From assembly GCF_002994745.2 (NCBI RefSeq), contig NC_037094.1, positions 18,275,001 through 18,339,000 on the forward strand: DNA of 64,000 bases, given 5' to 3'. How positions within the stretch are numbered: position 1 is the stretch's first letter; the number at the start of each line of letters is the position of its first letter. Source of the stretch: Rosa chinensis. Taxonomy: Eukaryota > Streptophyta > Magnoliopsida > Rosales > Rosaceae. Positions 23,201-33,769 of the stretch are shown here, piece by piece. The notes under the pieces are model-generated. The model worked only from the letters and a program-made list of their open reading frames with translations. It searched no databases and was not told where the DNA came from. Both the position numbers and the translations under genes were made by a program.

Positions 23201-23700
23201 TGTTAACGTTAGAGATTGAGCGGGATCTCTTTGTTAGCTTTAGAGAGAGAGAGAGAGAGTGACACGAGATGTATAGTGGTTCGTCTCCCGCCTTAGCGGG
23301 AAACTACGTCCATTTGAATGTGTACTAGTGTGTCGAGCCTTGCGGCCTAACGAGATTACAAGAGATGTAATGAATGTGTTGAGTTGTGGGAGGAGGCATT
23401 CCTTTTATAGATGAAGGAATGCTTCTCATTTACTTGTTCTTCGATGTGGGACAAGCAAAGTTACTATTCTAGTCTATTTAACATGTAGAAAGCTATGTTA
23501 TGGGGGCATCTTGGCAAGGGCGGAAAGGTGGCTTCCCGGTGGCGGATTTGCGACTTCCGGATACCGCCGCGTAGCCTGAACATAGGGCTACACGATGCAT
23601 GTCTCGGTTGGGCCTTGCCATGTCTTGTGGATGTCCCAAAGTAGGTGTTACTTATGCTTGGTGATGTAGTAAATACTCCATATTATTGGAGGTATGTACA
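23201..23700 (-). repeat. LTR (element 3' LTR, minus orientation), 500 bp
   Basis: Begins TGTTAACG and ends GTATGTACA. The right LTR at 35404-35905 matches it closely over the last roughly 380 bases (about three differences by eye), whereas the first roughly 120 bases differ strongly. A GA-microsatellite lies at about 23241-23258. TG...CA ends and the flanking ACGTA support the boundaries. Confidence 0.88.
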
Positions 23701-24254
23701 AGTCCCTGAAGTCCCTGAGTAAGAGTAGCTTCTTGGTTGGGGAGTTCAAATCATGAAGTCATCAAGCATAAGTAACCGGGCGGTACGGAGCCCCTACAAG
23801 TCCCCGAACTCCGTAAGCAAGAAGGGACTCGTTAACCTGCACAACAAAGACAAAAAACAGGCATATGTAGAATGCTCGTTGCATTGGGCAACAAATGTAA
23901 GTTGCATTGATATGCGTTGGCATATACGAACGTACGAGGTGCATGATACATGTTGATGTATACACTGGAATGGCGCCGAGTACGATCGCTTATGACGTAC
24001 GAACTCGAGAACGCGTATGGTCGTGTGAGCATATGGATTGCATATGATAAATGTAAGTTGCATGAGCATTGCGGAGGTACGCGTTTGTAATTCGTGAGTG
24101 TTGAATGCTTGAACGCTTGTGTTAGTTTGGTTGTCGCTCGTATTAATGGAACGTGAAAAGAATTCGATTTGTCACAAGCGACAAATGGTAGAAGAATTCA
24201 ATGTTCCATTAACGTGTGGTATGTCGAGTAGACATGAGTGTAAAGCTCGAGGAT

Positions 24255-25110
24255 TGCCGGGCAGGCATGAGCGAAACACTCGGGATTGCCCGGAAGGCAT
24301 GAGCGGGAAGCTCGTGGGTTGCCGGGTTCCGCTCGTGGGTGCCGGGAAGGCATGAGCGGGAAGCTCGGGGGTGCCGGGAAGGCATGAGCGGAAGCTCGTG
24401 GTGCCGGGAAGGCATGAGCGGAAGCTCGGGGGTGCCGGGAAGGCATGAGCGGGAAGCTCGGGGGTGCCGGGAAGGCATGAGCGGAAAGCTCGTAGGTTGC
24501 CGGGAAGGCATGAGCGGAAGCTCGTGGGTGCCGGGAAGGCATGAGCGGGAAGCTCGGGGGTGCCGGGAAGGCATGAGCGGAAAGCTCGTAGGTTGCCGGG
24601 AAGGCATGAGCGGAAGCTCGTGGGTGCCGGGAAGGCATGAGCTGAAGCTTGGGGGTGCCGGGAAGGCATGAGCGGAAAGCTCGTAGGTTGCCGGGAAGGC
24701 ATGAGCGGAAGCTCGTGGGTGCCGGGAAGGCATGAACGGAAGCTCGTGGGTGCCGGGAAGGCATGAGCGGTAAGCTCGTGAGCGGAAGCTCAAGGGTGCC
24801 GCGAAGGGGTGAGCGGGGAGCTCATGAGCGGAAGCTCAAGGGTGCCGCAAAGGCGTGAGCGGGAAGCTCCTGAGCGGAAGCTCGGGGGTGCCGCGAAGGT
24901 ACTAGGGCGAAAGCTCGGCGGTGTCGCTGAGGCACGAGCGCGAAAGCCTGGCGGTGCCGCTGAGGCACGAGCGCGAGAGTCTGGCGGTGCCGCTGAGGCA
25001 CATGAGCAGACGCGGAAGCCTGGCGGGGCGGCTGGGGCACGTTCGCGGAAGCCTGTCGTTGCCATGAGGCATTAACGGGTAGCTCGATGGTGATGCCCTG
25101 GGGCATGAGC
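24255..25110. repeat. 31-32-bp tandem array inside the LTR element
   Basis: About 16 well-conserved units of the type GGCATGAGCGGAAGCTCGTG with GGTGCCGGGAA lie between 24255 and 24775, followed to 25110 by more degenerate units containing GGTGCCGC(T/G)GAGGCACGAGCG. The array is GC-rich against an AT-rich background. Because stops are rare in the unit, several frames on both strands stay open, giving apparent Pro/Ser/Arg-rich or Gly-rich proteins. These frames are repeat artefacts. Confidence 0.9.
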
Positions 25111-26534
25111 GTGGGCGTTGCTAATTATGCTGGGCTGTATGTACAAGTCCCCGAAGTCCCCAGTCAAGGAGGGTGTTCTTGCGGGTTGATACCAAAGCGT
25201 AGCTTTGTGCCATATATGAAGCATAATTAGTGCGAGTGCGTCGTCCATCTAGAATTGGTTGGAGCGAACGCTTTTGCCCTTTCGGGTGGGCCCCTGCTAG
25301 GCCCTGCGAGGAGTCCCCCACTCCTGGCTATAGACCTCCGGATGGTCGGAAAATTGTTTGATGAGGGGAGCTGCGCGGAGCAGAGGGTGTTGGGTAGCGA
25401 ACCCAATCTTTGGTACCCAAGCGTCGGGGTTAACTGCCGGATCAATGGCTGCCGTGGGCTGTGTTAACTAGTCCCTTGCTGTTTTCTCGAAGGAGAAAAG
25501 CTTGACTGCAATGCCGCGTAGCGGTCATTGTCATTATGAGGCGTTGCCTTACCGCCTGGCGGTTGGTTTGAAAAATGATAAACACATAGAGCAAGTAATA
25601 AAATTTTGTTTGAGTGTCCCATACTTATTTAATTTTGCAATTAAAATAGAAGCATGGCATATGTGTATAGCATGTACTTGTAATGTGGATGCTAATATCA
25701 TTTTTGCATTTTTGTAGATATGCTAATGGATCATTGAGATCGGTACGTGAAGTATGGCATATCTAGCATGTGAGACCTAGAAAGTGTTGCCAAATCTACG
25801 AAACGCTGTGGGCATGCTCAAAAGTTTATGGAAGCATGTAAAAGATATATCAAGTGTGATATTCTATAAGCATGCTTAGAAGTAGTAAAAGCATGTGATT
25901 GGCATTAGCTCAAAATTGAAAGAGCGTAAGAGATAAGATGTAGTGACTTATCTTATGCCGATTTGGAGCGAGTTAGAGTTGGAATCGATATATGTACCCA
26001 AATCATGTTGGAGTTGCCCAAGCATGAAGCTCCCTTGCTTTGGCGAAGCATCCTAGTAGAATGATGATGACTTCGTTAATTGTGGAGGTGATCGGTAATT
26101 ATGCCTCCTTCACATAAGATAAAGTAAGTGATTAGTACTAAATTGATTATGTGCCATATGTGCACATATTTGAGAATGTCACGGTGGTGACCCCAGTGAT
26201 ATTACTGCTTTGCAAGAGGTGCAGTGTCATTACTTGTAAAGTAACCCATTGTGGCCTAGTAGCACATGGCATGGGTGAAGTGGTTATAAAATCATGGCAG
26301 CAAGCTTTAAAAAATAGTAAACTTGAGATATGGCCTATGTGCATTATAGAGTCAAGATGACGTTAACAAGTGAGACATGTGAATTTGATAATTTTGCACA
26401 AGCAAATAAGCCAAACACATGTTGATCCTTGTGACCTTGCAATGCTCAGAAGATATATGTAGTTATTTACAATGTGCAAGGTGCATGCATATAATAATTG
26501 CTGAGAGAGTAACTGATGTGTCTAGTAGATGGTT
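25111..26534. other. Internal spacer of the LTR element
   Basis: About 1.4 kb between the tandem array and the CACTA insertion. Contains GTACAAGTCCCCGAAGTCCC near 25140, echoing the sequence next to the left LTR (23699-23720). No coding domain was recognised. Confidence 0.45.
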
Positions 26535-27109
26535 CTTCACTACTACAAAAAGTTAATCACACAACACTAATCACACAACGGAACAGAAATCATCTGTTGT
26601 GTGTTTAAGTAAACTTTATTGCACAACGGTATTTGTTATATTCTGTTGTGTGAATGCCAACAAAGTGAAATTTTTTTTATCAAAACTACATTGCACAACG
26701 GAAATGAAGTAATGTCTGTCGTCTGAGTCTTAAAAAATTTAGCGGCAGATTTCCCTCCACTTTGGAGCCTTGGTTGGCTCTTGAAACACTGAAAGTTGGG
26801 CTACTAGGACAACGGGTTTTACTATTTCCGTTGTGTGATTGAAAAACTAGGCATCAAAATTTGAGGAAGCTTGCTTGAATGTCTTCCCCTAGATAAGCCT
26901 AGTGCAAGCTGTTGTAATTGTACAACAGATTTAAGATTTTCTGTTGTGTGAAGATGGAACTGGGCGGCAATATTTTGAGCTAAAATGCTGAAAGCGCCAT
27001 GTTTCCCTCCATGATTTCACATTTTGATTTTTAGTGCTGCACTCAGACGACGGTTGGTGAGGTTTCTGTTGTGTGAATAACTTTGAATTTTTTGCTAGGT
27101 TTAATTGCC

Positions 27110-27660
27110 ATGCCACATCGTGTCCAAAAGGGAAAAGAAAGAAAACAAAACCTAGCTAGCCTCTCGACAGAAAACATCTCGACCTCAGAGTTTTTGAACC
27201 CTCTCGACCCTCTCTCTCTCTCAATTAGATTTAGATTGTTGTCCTTCACCATCCTCCTCCGCCTAAAATGTTTGCGGTGCCTGTAATTCACTTTTTCTGT
27301 CTGAAAATTTGGGGTGCCTAGTGACACGCTCTCAAATACTCGGCTCAGATGCTCTTAAAGCTCCGAATCTCCAGGCTCTCTCCCTCACTCTTCTGTTCTG
27401 TTCGCGAGTCATGGTGGGTCGAGCCCTGAATTCCGACCACCTTGGACAGCCCATACGAGCCGGTGACCGTGTCACTAGACCTCAATTTGCTGGACAGAGA
27501 TCCCAGAGTTAGCCGCTGTGGTATGGGCTTCGAGCCGAGCAAATTACGATTCAGTTTCGATATCCTGGATTAATCCCTCGCCCTCTCCCTCGCCCTCTCC
27601 CTCGCCCTCTCAGTGTCTCTCTCTGTTGCGGCCACCAAGATGAAGGCTTTTCTCTGTTCG
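27110..27660 (+). other. CT-rich leader-like segment inside the CACTA element
   Basis: Contains CTCTC-rich tracts (27200-27230 and a CCCTCGCCCTCT triplicate at 27575-27610) that resemble 5' untranslated leaders of plant housekeeping genes, directly before the eS6 fragment. It may be captured promoter/leader DNA. No reading frame was recognised. Confidence 0.35.
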
Positions 27661-27683
27661 ATCTAACCTCCTTCGTTTGTGTT

Positions 27684-27755
27684 TTGCACTTCAACATCGC
27701 CAACCTCACCACCGGTTGCCAGAAGAAGTTGGAGATCGATGACGACCATAAACTG
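27684..27755 (+). pseudogene. Captured fragment of 40S ribosomal protein eS6
   Basis: The plus-strand translation reads [19 protein letters not shown] followed by HKL and a stop. This is the start of the eS6 (RPS6) protein, whose N-terminus in plants is [21 protein letters not shown]. Only about 22 codons remain. The initiator Met is replaced (preceding codons read LH) and a TAA ends the frame. Confidence 0.85.
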
Positions 27756-27895
27756 TAATGTTTTTATCGATTTCGGTTTTGCGTGAAATGGCTTTCTTGT
27801 TTACCTCATTCATTTCCAGTATTAATTTTAGTTTTCTGTAGCCATTGTGTTTATAGTTTCAAGAGGCTTTTGTGTTTGGCTAAGTGATACGGTCA

Positions 27896-28520
27896 CCTGG
27901 AAAGTGTGAGGGTTAGGCTGATTGCCAAGGATATTATTGATGCGTTGAAGAGAGGGTTGAGGCATGATCAGGAGTGGACTGACATGGGGGATGCATCAGA
28001 GGAGGTCGACTGGAATTCGAAGGTCGGGGGAGTAAGACTGTGCAGTCATTGATGGAGGGTGAGAAGGGGAAAATGGAGGGGAATTGGTCACGTGAGGATG
28101 AGATTCTTGATGATAAGTGGATTGAGCATAGTAGGAAGAAGGGTAAGGATAGTGGTGTTAAGGATGCTACTTCGCATTTGGTTGATTTGGATTGGAGCCG
28201 AATGTCAGTGTGCTTTGCTTGCCGGGTGGGAAAATTGTGGTCTTCATAGGGTTGCTCAAGCATTTTAGAAGTGATATATGCCGATATAGCTATGATAATT
28301 GGTCATGAGGTATGATGAGTTATTGTTTAGTTTTTTGGTTCTGGGTAGGTGTTAGTTATATGTTGGGGATTCGATAAAACTTGTCCTTTGTGTTGTGATT
28401 GAAAACTAGGTTGGGCATGCCGTAGCTTGACACTATCAAGAGGGCATCACAAAGAGCCTGTGGGTTGCAATCCTGCAACTGGTTCTTTATCAGCTTATTT
28501 CACCTGACTATGCCATTGTA
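27896..28520 (+). pseudogene. Captured fragment of mitochondrial M48 metalloprotease OMA1
   Basis: Exon-like part 1 (to 28309) contains RLIAKDIIDALKRGLRHDQE, then EDEILDDKWIEHSRKKGKDS in a shifted frame, then GKIVVF-GLLKHFRSD and IIGHE. After an intron with GT (28310) and AG (28409), part 2 reads VGHAVA, a stop (TGA 28428-28430), then EGITKSLWVAILQLVLYQ. The catalytic HEXXH motif of the M48 family is thus split by the intron as HE|VGH, showing that genomic DNA rather than a spliced copy was captured. Frameshifts and the TGA make it non-functional. Confidence 0.85.
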
Positions 28521-28646
28521 TCTATGCCTGTGGGTTGTATATATGCCATTGTATCTATGTTTTCACAGGGGTAGGGTCTTTACCTTCTGACTTTGATTTC
28601 GATGCAATATACCTCTTTGTTAATTTACAGATTTGTTGTTTTGTAG

Positions 28647-29072
28647 GGACCTTTGGGCTTCATCCCAAAATTTGGAAGGCTAGGATCTTGGAATGTGATC
28701 ATGTTTCTAACCTTTGAGCAGATACATGTCTCAAAACCTTTGTATATCTCTTCAGCCGTTTGTGTTTTCTGGTCTGTGCACTGCTTTTCCAATTTCACAT
28801 CAGTAGCAGCCTGTATTGCAGCTTAGAAATTATATTATGTGATGGAATCAGAAAATCTCTATAAATAATTAGCCACTTCTGATGAAATCTTTATGGAAAT
28901 TTATCTTTGAAGCTCCGTGTGTGTGTGAGTGTGTTTTTTTTCTTCATATAAACCTGGAAAATTTGCCTTTTGTAATGGCATTCTCGTCTCTTAAAGTAAC
29001 TTGAATTGCTTTTCTCATCTCTTATTCTTCAGGCAGGCTAAGAAGTTCATGAAAAGTATAGAGTCAAAATGA
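28647..29072 (+). pseudogene. Captured 3' end of a mitochondrial uncoupling protein gene (UCP/PUMP)
   Basis: 28647-28721 reads GFIPKFGRLGSWNVIMFLTF plus EQ, the last transmembrane region of plant mitochondrial uncoupling carriers. 29037-29072 reads AKKFMKSIESK and ends in TGA, the expected C-terminus. The about 315 bases between them would be the final intron. The acceptor side looks normal but the donor after GAGCAG reads AT instead of GT. This is the natural 3' end of the donor gene, stop codon included. Confidence 0.8.
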
Positions 29073-29877
29073 GAAGTGAATCCAAGAGAGTGGATTTAGT
29101 TTGCAGGGGTAGCATCTAGAGCAAACAGTAGTTGTTTTAGAGAATAATAAGGATCTCGACAAACCTTTTTCTCCCATATTTCAGCTAGCTGAGGAGAAGA
29201 ATCCTCTTAAGGAAAACTGCTTATTGGAAACTCAAAATTTAAGAAATAATTAGCATTCGTTTTCTGGATTACATATCTTTCGTTGTCATCATATTGATGA
29301 GTTGTGATAATTATATTTGTCTATCAAGGCTTTAATTGAAGTAACCCAGTCCATCTTGGATGGCACCCTAAGCTAACCCATGGGTGCTGATCAATTAATT
29401 GCTGAAACACCTCCAGTAGTCCCGAGTTGTTTTGGTTGAATAGTAATTTCCTCTCTGATTTTAGACAGTAAGTCTTATATATCACAATACTCTTGTTTTG
29501 AGCTCTTCGAATTGTAGGGGACTCACTGGACACTCTGGAGTGTGCCATGTTGCCAACAACTAGGTATTACGGTGATCACTTTCTAACTTTGATCATTTGC
29601 AGAACGGCAAGAACAAGTATCAAAGTGTCTTTCCAGGGCAGCAGACTTTCAGGTCTCTCTACATCAGCTTTGTTTCAGTAATGATGCTTAATAAATAACA
29701 CCACTCCATAATATGTTTGCTCGGTAGAGATAATTATCATTGACTTGTAACTGCAACTGTGAATCTGTGATGTTTTTTATTTATTTATTTATTGGTCTGA
29801 TGCAACTCTGATGCTTAATAAATTAGTAAAATTATAGTTGACAATTTCGGGTTTCTGGTTTTGTGGTTGCTGTGCAG

Positions 29878-30025
29878 ACAAGTGTCCAATTGGGAATGTA
29901 GTGGATGTTGGGTGTGGGATTGGAGGGAGCTCCAGATATCTGGCTAGCAAATACGGGGCCAATTGCAAAGGGAATAGACTCAGAGGGCCAATGGTCTTGC
30001 TGCTGCTCAAGGCCTAGCCAATAAG
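29878..30025 (+). pseudogene. Captured exon of gamma-tocopherol methyltransferase (VTE4-like)
   Basis: The translation reads NVVDVGCGIGGSSRYLASKY then GANCKGI. This is the SAM-binding motif I of plastid gamma-tocopherol methyltransferases. After a small internal deletion and frame change, RANGLAAAQGLANK follows up to a GT donor at 30026. The deletion removes about eight conserved residues, so the fragment cannot encode an active enzyme. Confidence 0.82.
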
Positions 30026-30629
30026 GTATTGATATTTGTTTTGCATGGGACCTACTACTCACTAGAAATGTGATCAGTCTATATAAGATGAGCATGTGTG
30101 ATCAGTCTAGTCCATACGTCTTTTACACGGATCATTACTCCATTCCATTTTCCAAAGTGTACACTCTTAGTGTGTTCTATACTGCTAACTGCTGAGTCAA
30201 AATTAATTCACTACATGCGATACACTGTAAATAGCGACTTATTTACCAACTCACGATTTGAAAATTTCATTTTTTCAGAATACTGTAAATTTTTTTGGTA
30301 AGTTTCTTCTTTTACATTAGTAGATTGATCACATTCTAGAGGCTTCAAGATTCATTATGTGTTTCTAAAGAGTCAACTTCATTTTTGTTTTTCATTCTCC
30401 TATATTATGGCTTGTATTTCAAACTAATTGTTTATGGTGTGTATATGGAATGATGTCATACATATCAAATTTGGTCTACCGCATCTACTGATGACATATC
30501 TAATAGAGAAAAAATATCTCCATGTGAGTGTACTTGCGAAAAAGAAAGAAAATGTATGTTTTACTGTGTGAATCTGATCTCTATTGTTAGTGTACTTGTC
30601 AGTAAAATTATTAGCTGACAATTTCGGGT

Positions 30630-30780
30630 TGCCACAGAAAATCCAGAAACCCGTCAGCTGGATGATTTGCATTTGATTCTGTTTTGACAGCTGGATGATT
30701 TGCATCAGACCAATATGTTTCTTTGCTAAACCTTTGATTCTGTTTTGACAGCTGGATGATTTGCATTTGAAGAAGTTGAA
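30630..30780 (+). repeat. Small direct repeats before the uL13m fragment
   Basis: TTCTGTTTTGACAGCTGGATGATTTGCAT occurs twice (about 30679-30706 and 30737-30765), with a partial third copy (CAGCTGGATGATTTGCATTTG) near 30655. Each carries an acceptor-like TTTTGACAG. This is probably local slippage within the CACTA cargo. Confidence 0.7.
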
Positions 30781-30822
30781 AGTCACTGAAGGTAAAGTTG
30801 GAAGAGGAAGAAGAAGAGAGAA

Positions 30823-30864
30823 ATGGCAAGCCAGGCAGCTAGGTCTTTTAACGGTAACATGAAG
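30823..30864 (+). pseudogene. Captured first exon of mitochondrial ribosomal protein uL13
   Basis: ATG at 30823 opens MASQAARSFNGNMK, ending at a GT donor (30865). This matches the start of plant mitochondrial 50S protein L13 (uL13m), where similar N-termini precede KKALAGLRRINLEGLRW. The exon is short, so the call depends on resemblance of 14 residues plus the exon boundary. Confidence 0.55.
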
Positions 30865-31327
30865 GTGATATTGCCTTGTTGATATACTGACTAATCTTAT
30901 TTTCATGGTTTTAGTGGTTGATTGTCTGGTCCAAACCAGTGCTCATAGAAATTACCGAGTATCATAAAAAGTCTAATCTTTGTGGTGTGTGAATGGACAA
31001 TTTGTGTTTAACTTGCATGCTTAATATTTAACAAAGCTGTGGATGATTGTATGTTTGTGTACGCATCTGTGTATAGTTAGCTATATACACTCACTCGCAC
31101 TCAATGAAACTCTGTAAGGTAAGGGTGATGCCCATTACTTATAAAGATTAGATACAGAAAGCCAGAACTGTTACTATCTCTAAACTGTTGGTACTCTTTT
31201 GAATCTTTCTAGAACTGCATTTCTCATTGTAGTCACTGAAGTGTTATACTCTTGCATGCTTATTGAATGTAATGCTTGTTGCAAGAGTTGCTTCAATTGT
31301 AAATCAATGTTTGACGCCAAATTCCAG

Positions 31328-31442
31328 ATGAGGATGAGCATGGAGAGACACTATGTGGGTCTTGTGGAGAGAACTATGCATCTGATGAATTTTGGATTTG
31401 CTGCGATGTCTGTGAGAAGTGGTTCCATGGCAAGTGTGTGAA
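31328..31442 (+). pseudogene. Captured PHD-finger fragment of an Alfin-like protein
   Basis: The frame reads [20 protein letters not shown], then [19 protein letters not shown]. This is the C-terminal PHD finger of plant Alfin-like chromatin readers of H3K4me3, with the Cys4-His-Cys start and the aromatic-cage Trp (EKWFHGKC) visible. The final CPSC part is missing: the frame continues into NERV and a stop. The N-terminal Alfin domain is absent. Confidence 0.85.
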
Positions 31443-32297
31443 GAATGAAAGGGTATGAGAATGAAAGGGTATGACCAACCCCTGTTAGGCTATTTAGAAT
31501 GTATTAATGTTATAGATTTTGGCTTGGTTGGTATCACTTGGTAAGGTTAGTTACTCTAACAAAATTCAAAGAAGACCAAAATATGTTTGATAAATGTTGT
31601 GAGTTGTGCAAGTTGAGTAGTGAGATTGTTGATCGCCTATTTTTTCTATTCCTCTGGCTTTAAGCTTATTGCACGGAAGTAGTAGCTGGTAATTCTGGAG
31701 GATTGTGCAGCCTTGTTAATGAGGCTAGAGTTGGCTGGGGTTGGTCAAAAATTTTGGTTGGTTTCTTCTTGGCTGTTCTATGGATGTTGTAGTGGCAGAG
31801 AGCAGAACGGCTTTAGAGGGATTGGAAGGGACAGTGTGGGGAGATGGGAAATGATTAGATTCTGGTCTTTTGTTTGATTTTGTAAGGGTTCGAGCTATGT
31901 TAGACTTTCTTGGTTTTAGTTCAACTGGCAAATGGCTGGTCCTTTTATTGTGCTCAGTATGTTTTTTTTTTCTTTATTTATCTATTTATTTTTCTAATCT
32001 TTCTTGTTAGAAGTTAGAACATCCAAACCAATTTTTTTCTGCTGTCCTGGTTATACTTGGGTTATTTTATCTATAACTGGATATGGTATTATAACTGGTT
32101 GTTTATATAATTATTTGCTTTATTTATTTAGGTTGTGGATCTTGCTTGAAGTCTTGATACTTGCAATTTTAATCATTTCCTCTTTCCTCAGTCACATAAA
32201 TATATATGTACACACACACACACAAACACACATTTCTTGTATCAGAATACTTGGGAGCTTTATGATAATGGTTACTGTATATCATTTTTCTTTGCAG

Positions 32298-32543
32298 GTG
32301 TTTGAGATTGCAAAGGCTATGGCTTGGGTTCCAGTTGGAGCAGACAGGAATAAGACATATCTTCATCTTAACCAATGGATACCAGATGAACTTAAATTTG
32401 ATCTGAACTGCCTTCTGTATACACATGGTAAGCTCTACCGCAAGTGCATCAAGAAAGGAGGTAGCACTGGTAAGCAGCAAGAAAAGGAATACGAGGATAT
32501 CAATTCCAACTTCATGTATGCAATCTGCAATGAAGTCGTGTAA
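32298..32543 (+). pseudogene. Captured terminal exon of an unidentified gene
   Basis: After TTTCTTTGCAG an open frame of 81 codons runs to TAA at 32541-32543. It reads FEIAKAMAWVPVGADRNKTY and later THGKLYRKCIKKGGSTGKQQ. It is the longest intact captured frame and has a good acceptor. I do not recognise the protein. It could be another host gene's last exon or a decayed transposon product. Confidence 0.45.
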
Positions 32544-33411
32544 TCAACACTAGTACATAATGGACTAGTTATTAGCCATGATGCAGTTTTCTCTGCGTCT
32601 ACAACTTTGATTTCCATTTGAATGGGTAGAATTAGAAACAGTTCTGTTATCTCAGTGAATTACGGAGGCCAATCGACTTTTATATATGTTAATATTTGCT
32701 TACAGCATCAATTATTGAATTGTATTTGCATTGTGTTTAAAAGTAATGCTCAGATATCTAACAACCAACAACATAAACCAATGCTAGCTGTTGTGTGAAC
32801 TAACAACCAACAACAAAAGAATACAAAATTATGTTGTGTGAGATTCATAACACACAACAGAAATAACATTATCTCTGTTGTCTGAATAATCAACAGACAA
32901 GGGTGATAATTTCACTTCAGTTGTGTGAGATTCATAACACACAACAAAAATAACATTATCTCTGTTGTCTGAATAATCAACAGACAAGGGTGATAATTTC
33001 ACTTCAGTTGTGTGTTACTTACCTCAGACAACAAATATTAAGTTATATCCGTTGTCTGTTAGTAGTCTCAGACAACAAATAATGAGTTATATCCGTTGTG
33101 TGTTATGAATCTCAGACAACAAAGAATAAGTCATACCTGTTGTGTGTTATGAATCTCAGACAACGGCAAAATTTCATCTTCTGTTGTCTGAATGTGCCGA
33201 GGCATCGCCGCGCATGCCATGCCAGGCACATGCTGCGCAGAACTCACACAACGGAAATAGGTATTTCTGTTGAGCAAACTATTATCACACAACGGTAAAA
33301 TCACCGTTGTCTGATTTTTCAATCACACAACACTCACTTAGACCACGGTGAGCTTGGTCATCACACAACACAAATTCACCGTCGTCTGATGACCTTTTTG
33401 TAGTAGTGCTT

Positions 33412-33769
33412 GTCTTGGTGGGCACATGGAACAAATGATTAAGAGTGTGTGGGTAACAATAATTAATCACTTGTGCCCTATGTAAATGACACGTGCAGAC
33501 ACATGTATGAATGTCCCAAAGGCATGATGAGTACCCATTTCTGATAGAGCCTGGACATAGGTATATGTATGTATATGTTATGTAGGCATAGGAACATTCC
33601 AATTATGCTATTCAAGTAGGACTGAATGCATGGGTCCTATCAGGCCATCACATAGGCCCATGTATGTATATGCTACGTAACTGACCAAAGACATGCATGC
33701 ATGCCAGACCGCGTCCCTAATACATAGGCATATATGTGTAATTTAGGATAAAGGACTTAGCTTTTCTGC
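33412..33769. other. Internal spacer of the LTR element to the right of CACTA
   Basis: About 360 bases of mixed composition with recurring CATAGGCATA/TATGTATG motifs. It continues the sequence left of the CACTA insertion. No coding domain was recognised. Confidence 0.4.

Larger units (their letters stand above)
26538..33408. mobile_element. Non-autonomous CACTA transposon carrying multiple gene fragments (Pack-CACTA), 6.87 kb
   Basis: Ends are CACTACTACAAAAAG (left) and its reverse complement CTTTTTGTAGTAGTG (right), flanked by a 3-bp target duplication CTT (26535-26537 and 33409-33411), diagnostic of the CACTA (En/Spm) superfamily. Subterminal zones (about 26560-27080 and 32750-33400) are packed with short repeats of CACACAACGG and its reverse complement in both orientations, the usual transposase-binding landscape. 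An 87-88-base direct duplication is visible at about 32832-33006. Between the zones lie plus-strand fragments of at least six recognisable host genes (listed separately). No transposase was recognised. Confidence 0.92.

Noticed and set aside
24172..24793. Three overlapping minus-strand frames of 176-194 codons with Pro/Ser/Leu repeats
   Set aside because: They are three frames of the same 31-32-bp tandem array. Openness comes from the repeat unit, and no frame is favoured.
24255..25110. Regularly spaced repeats resembling a CRISPR array
   Set aside because: The repeats are contiguous without unique spacers and lie in a plant LTR element.
27043..27327. Minus-strand 94-codon frame in the CACTA element
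   Set aside because: It opposes the CT-rich leader-like DNA and has no recognisable protein content.
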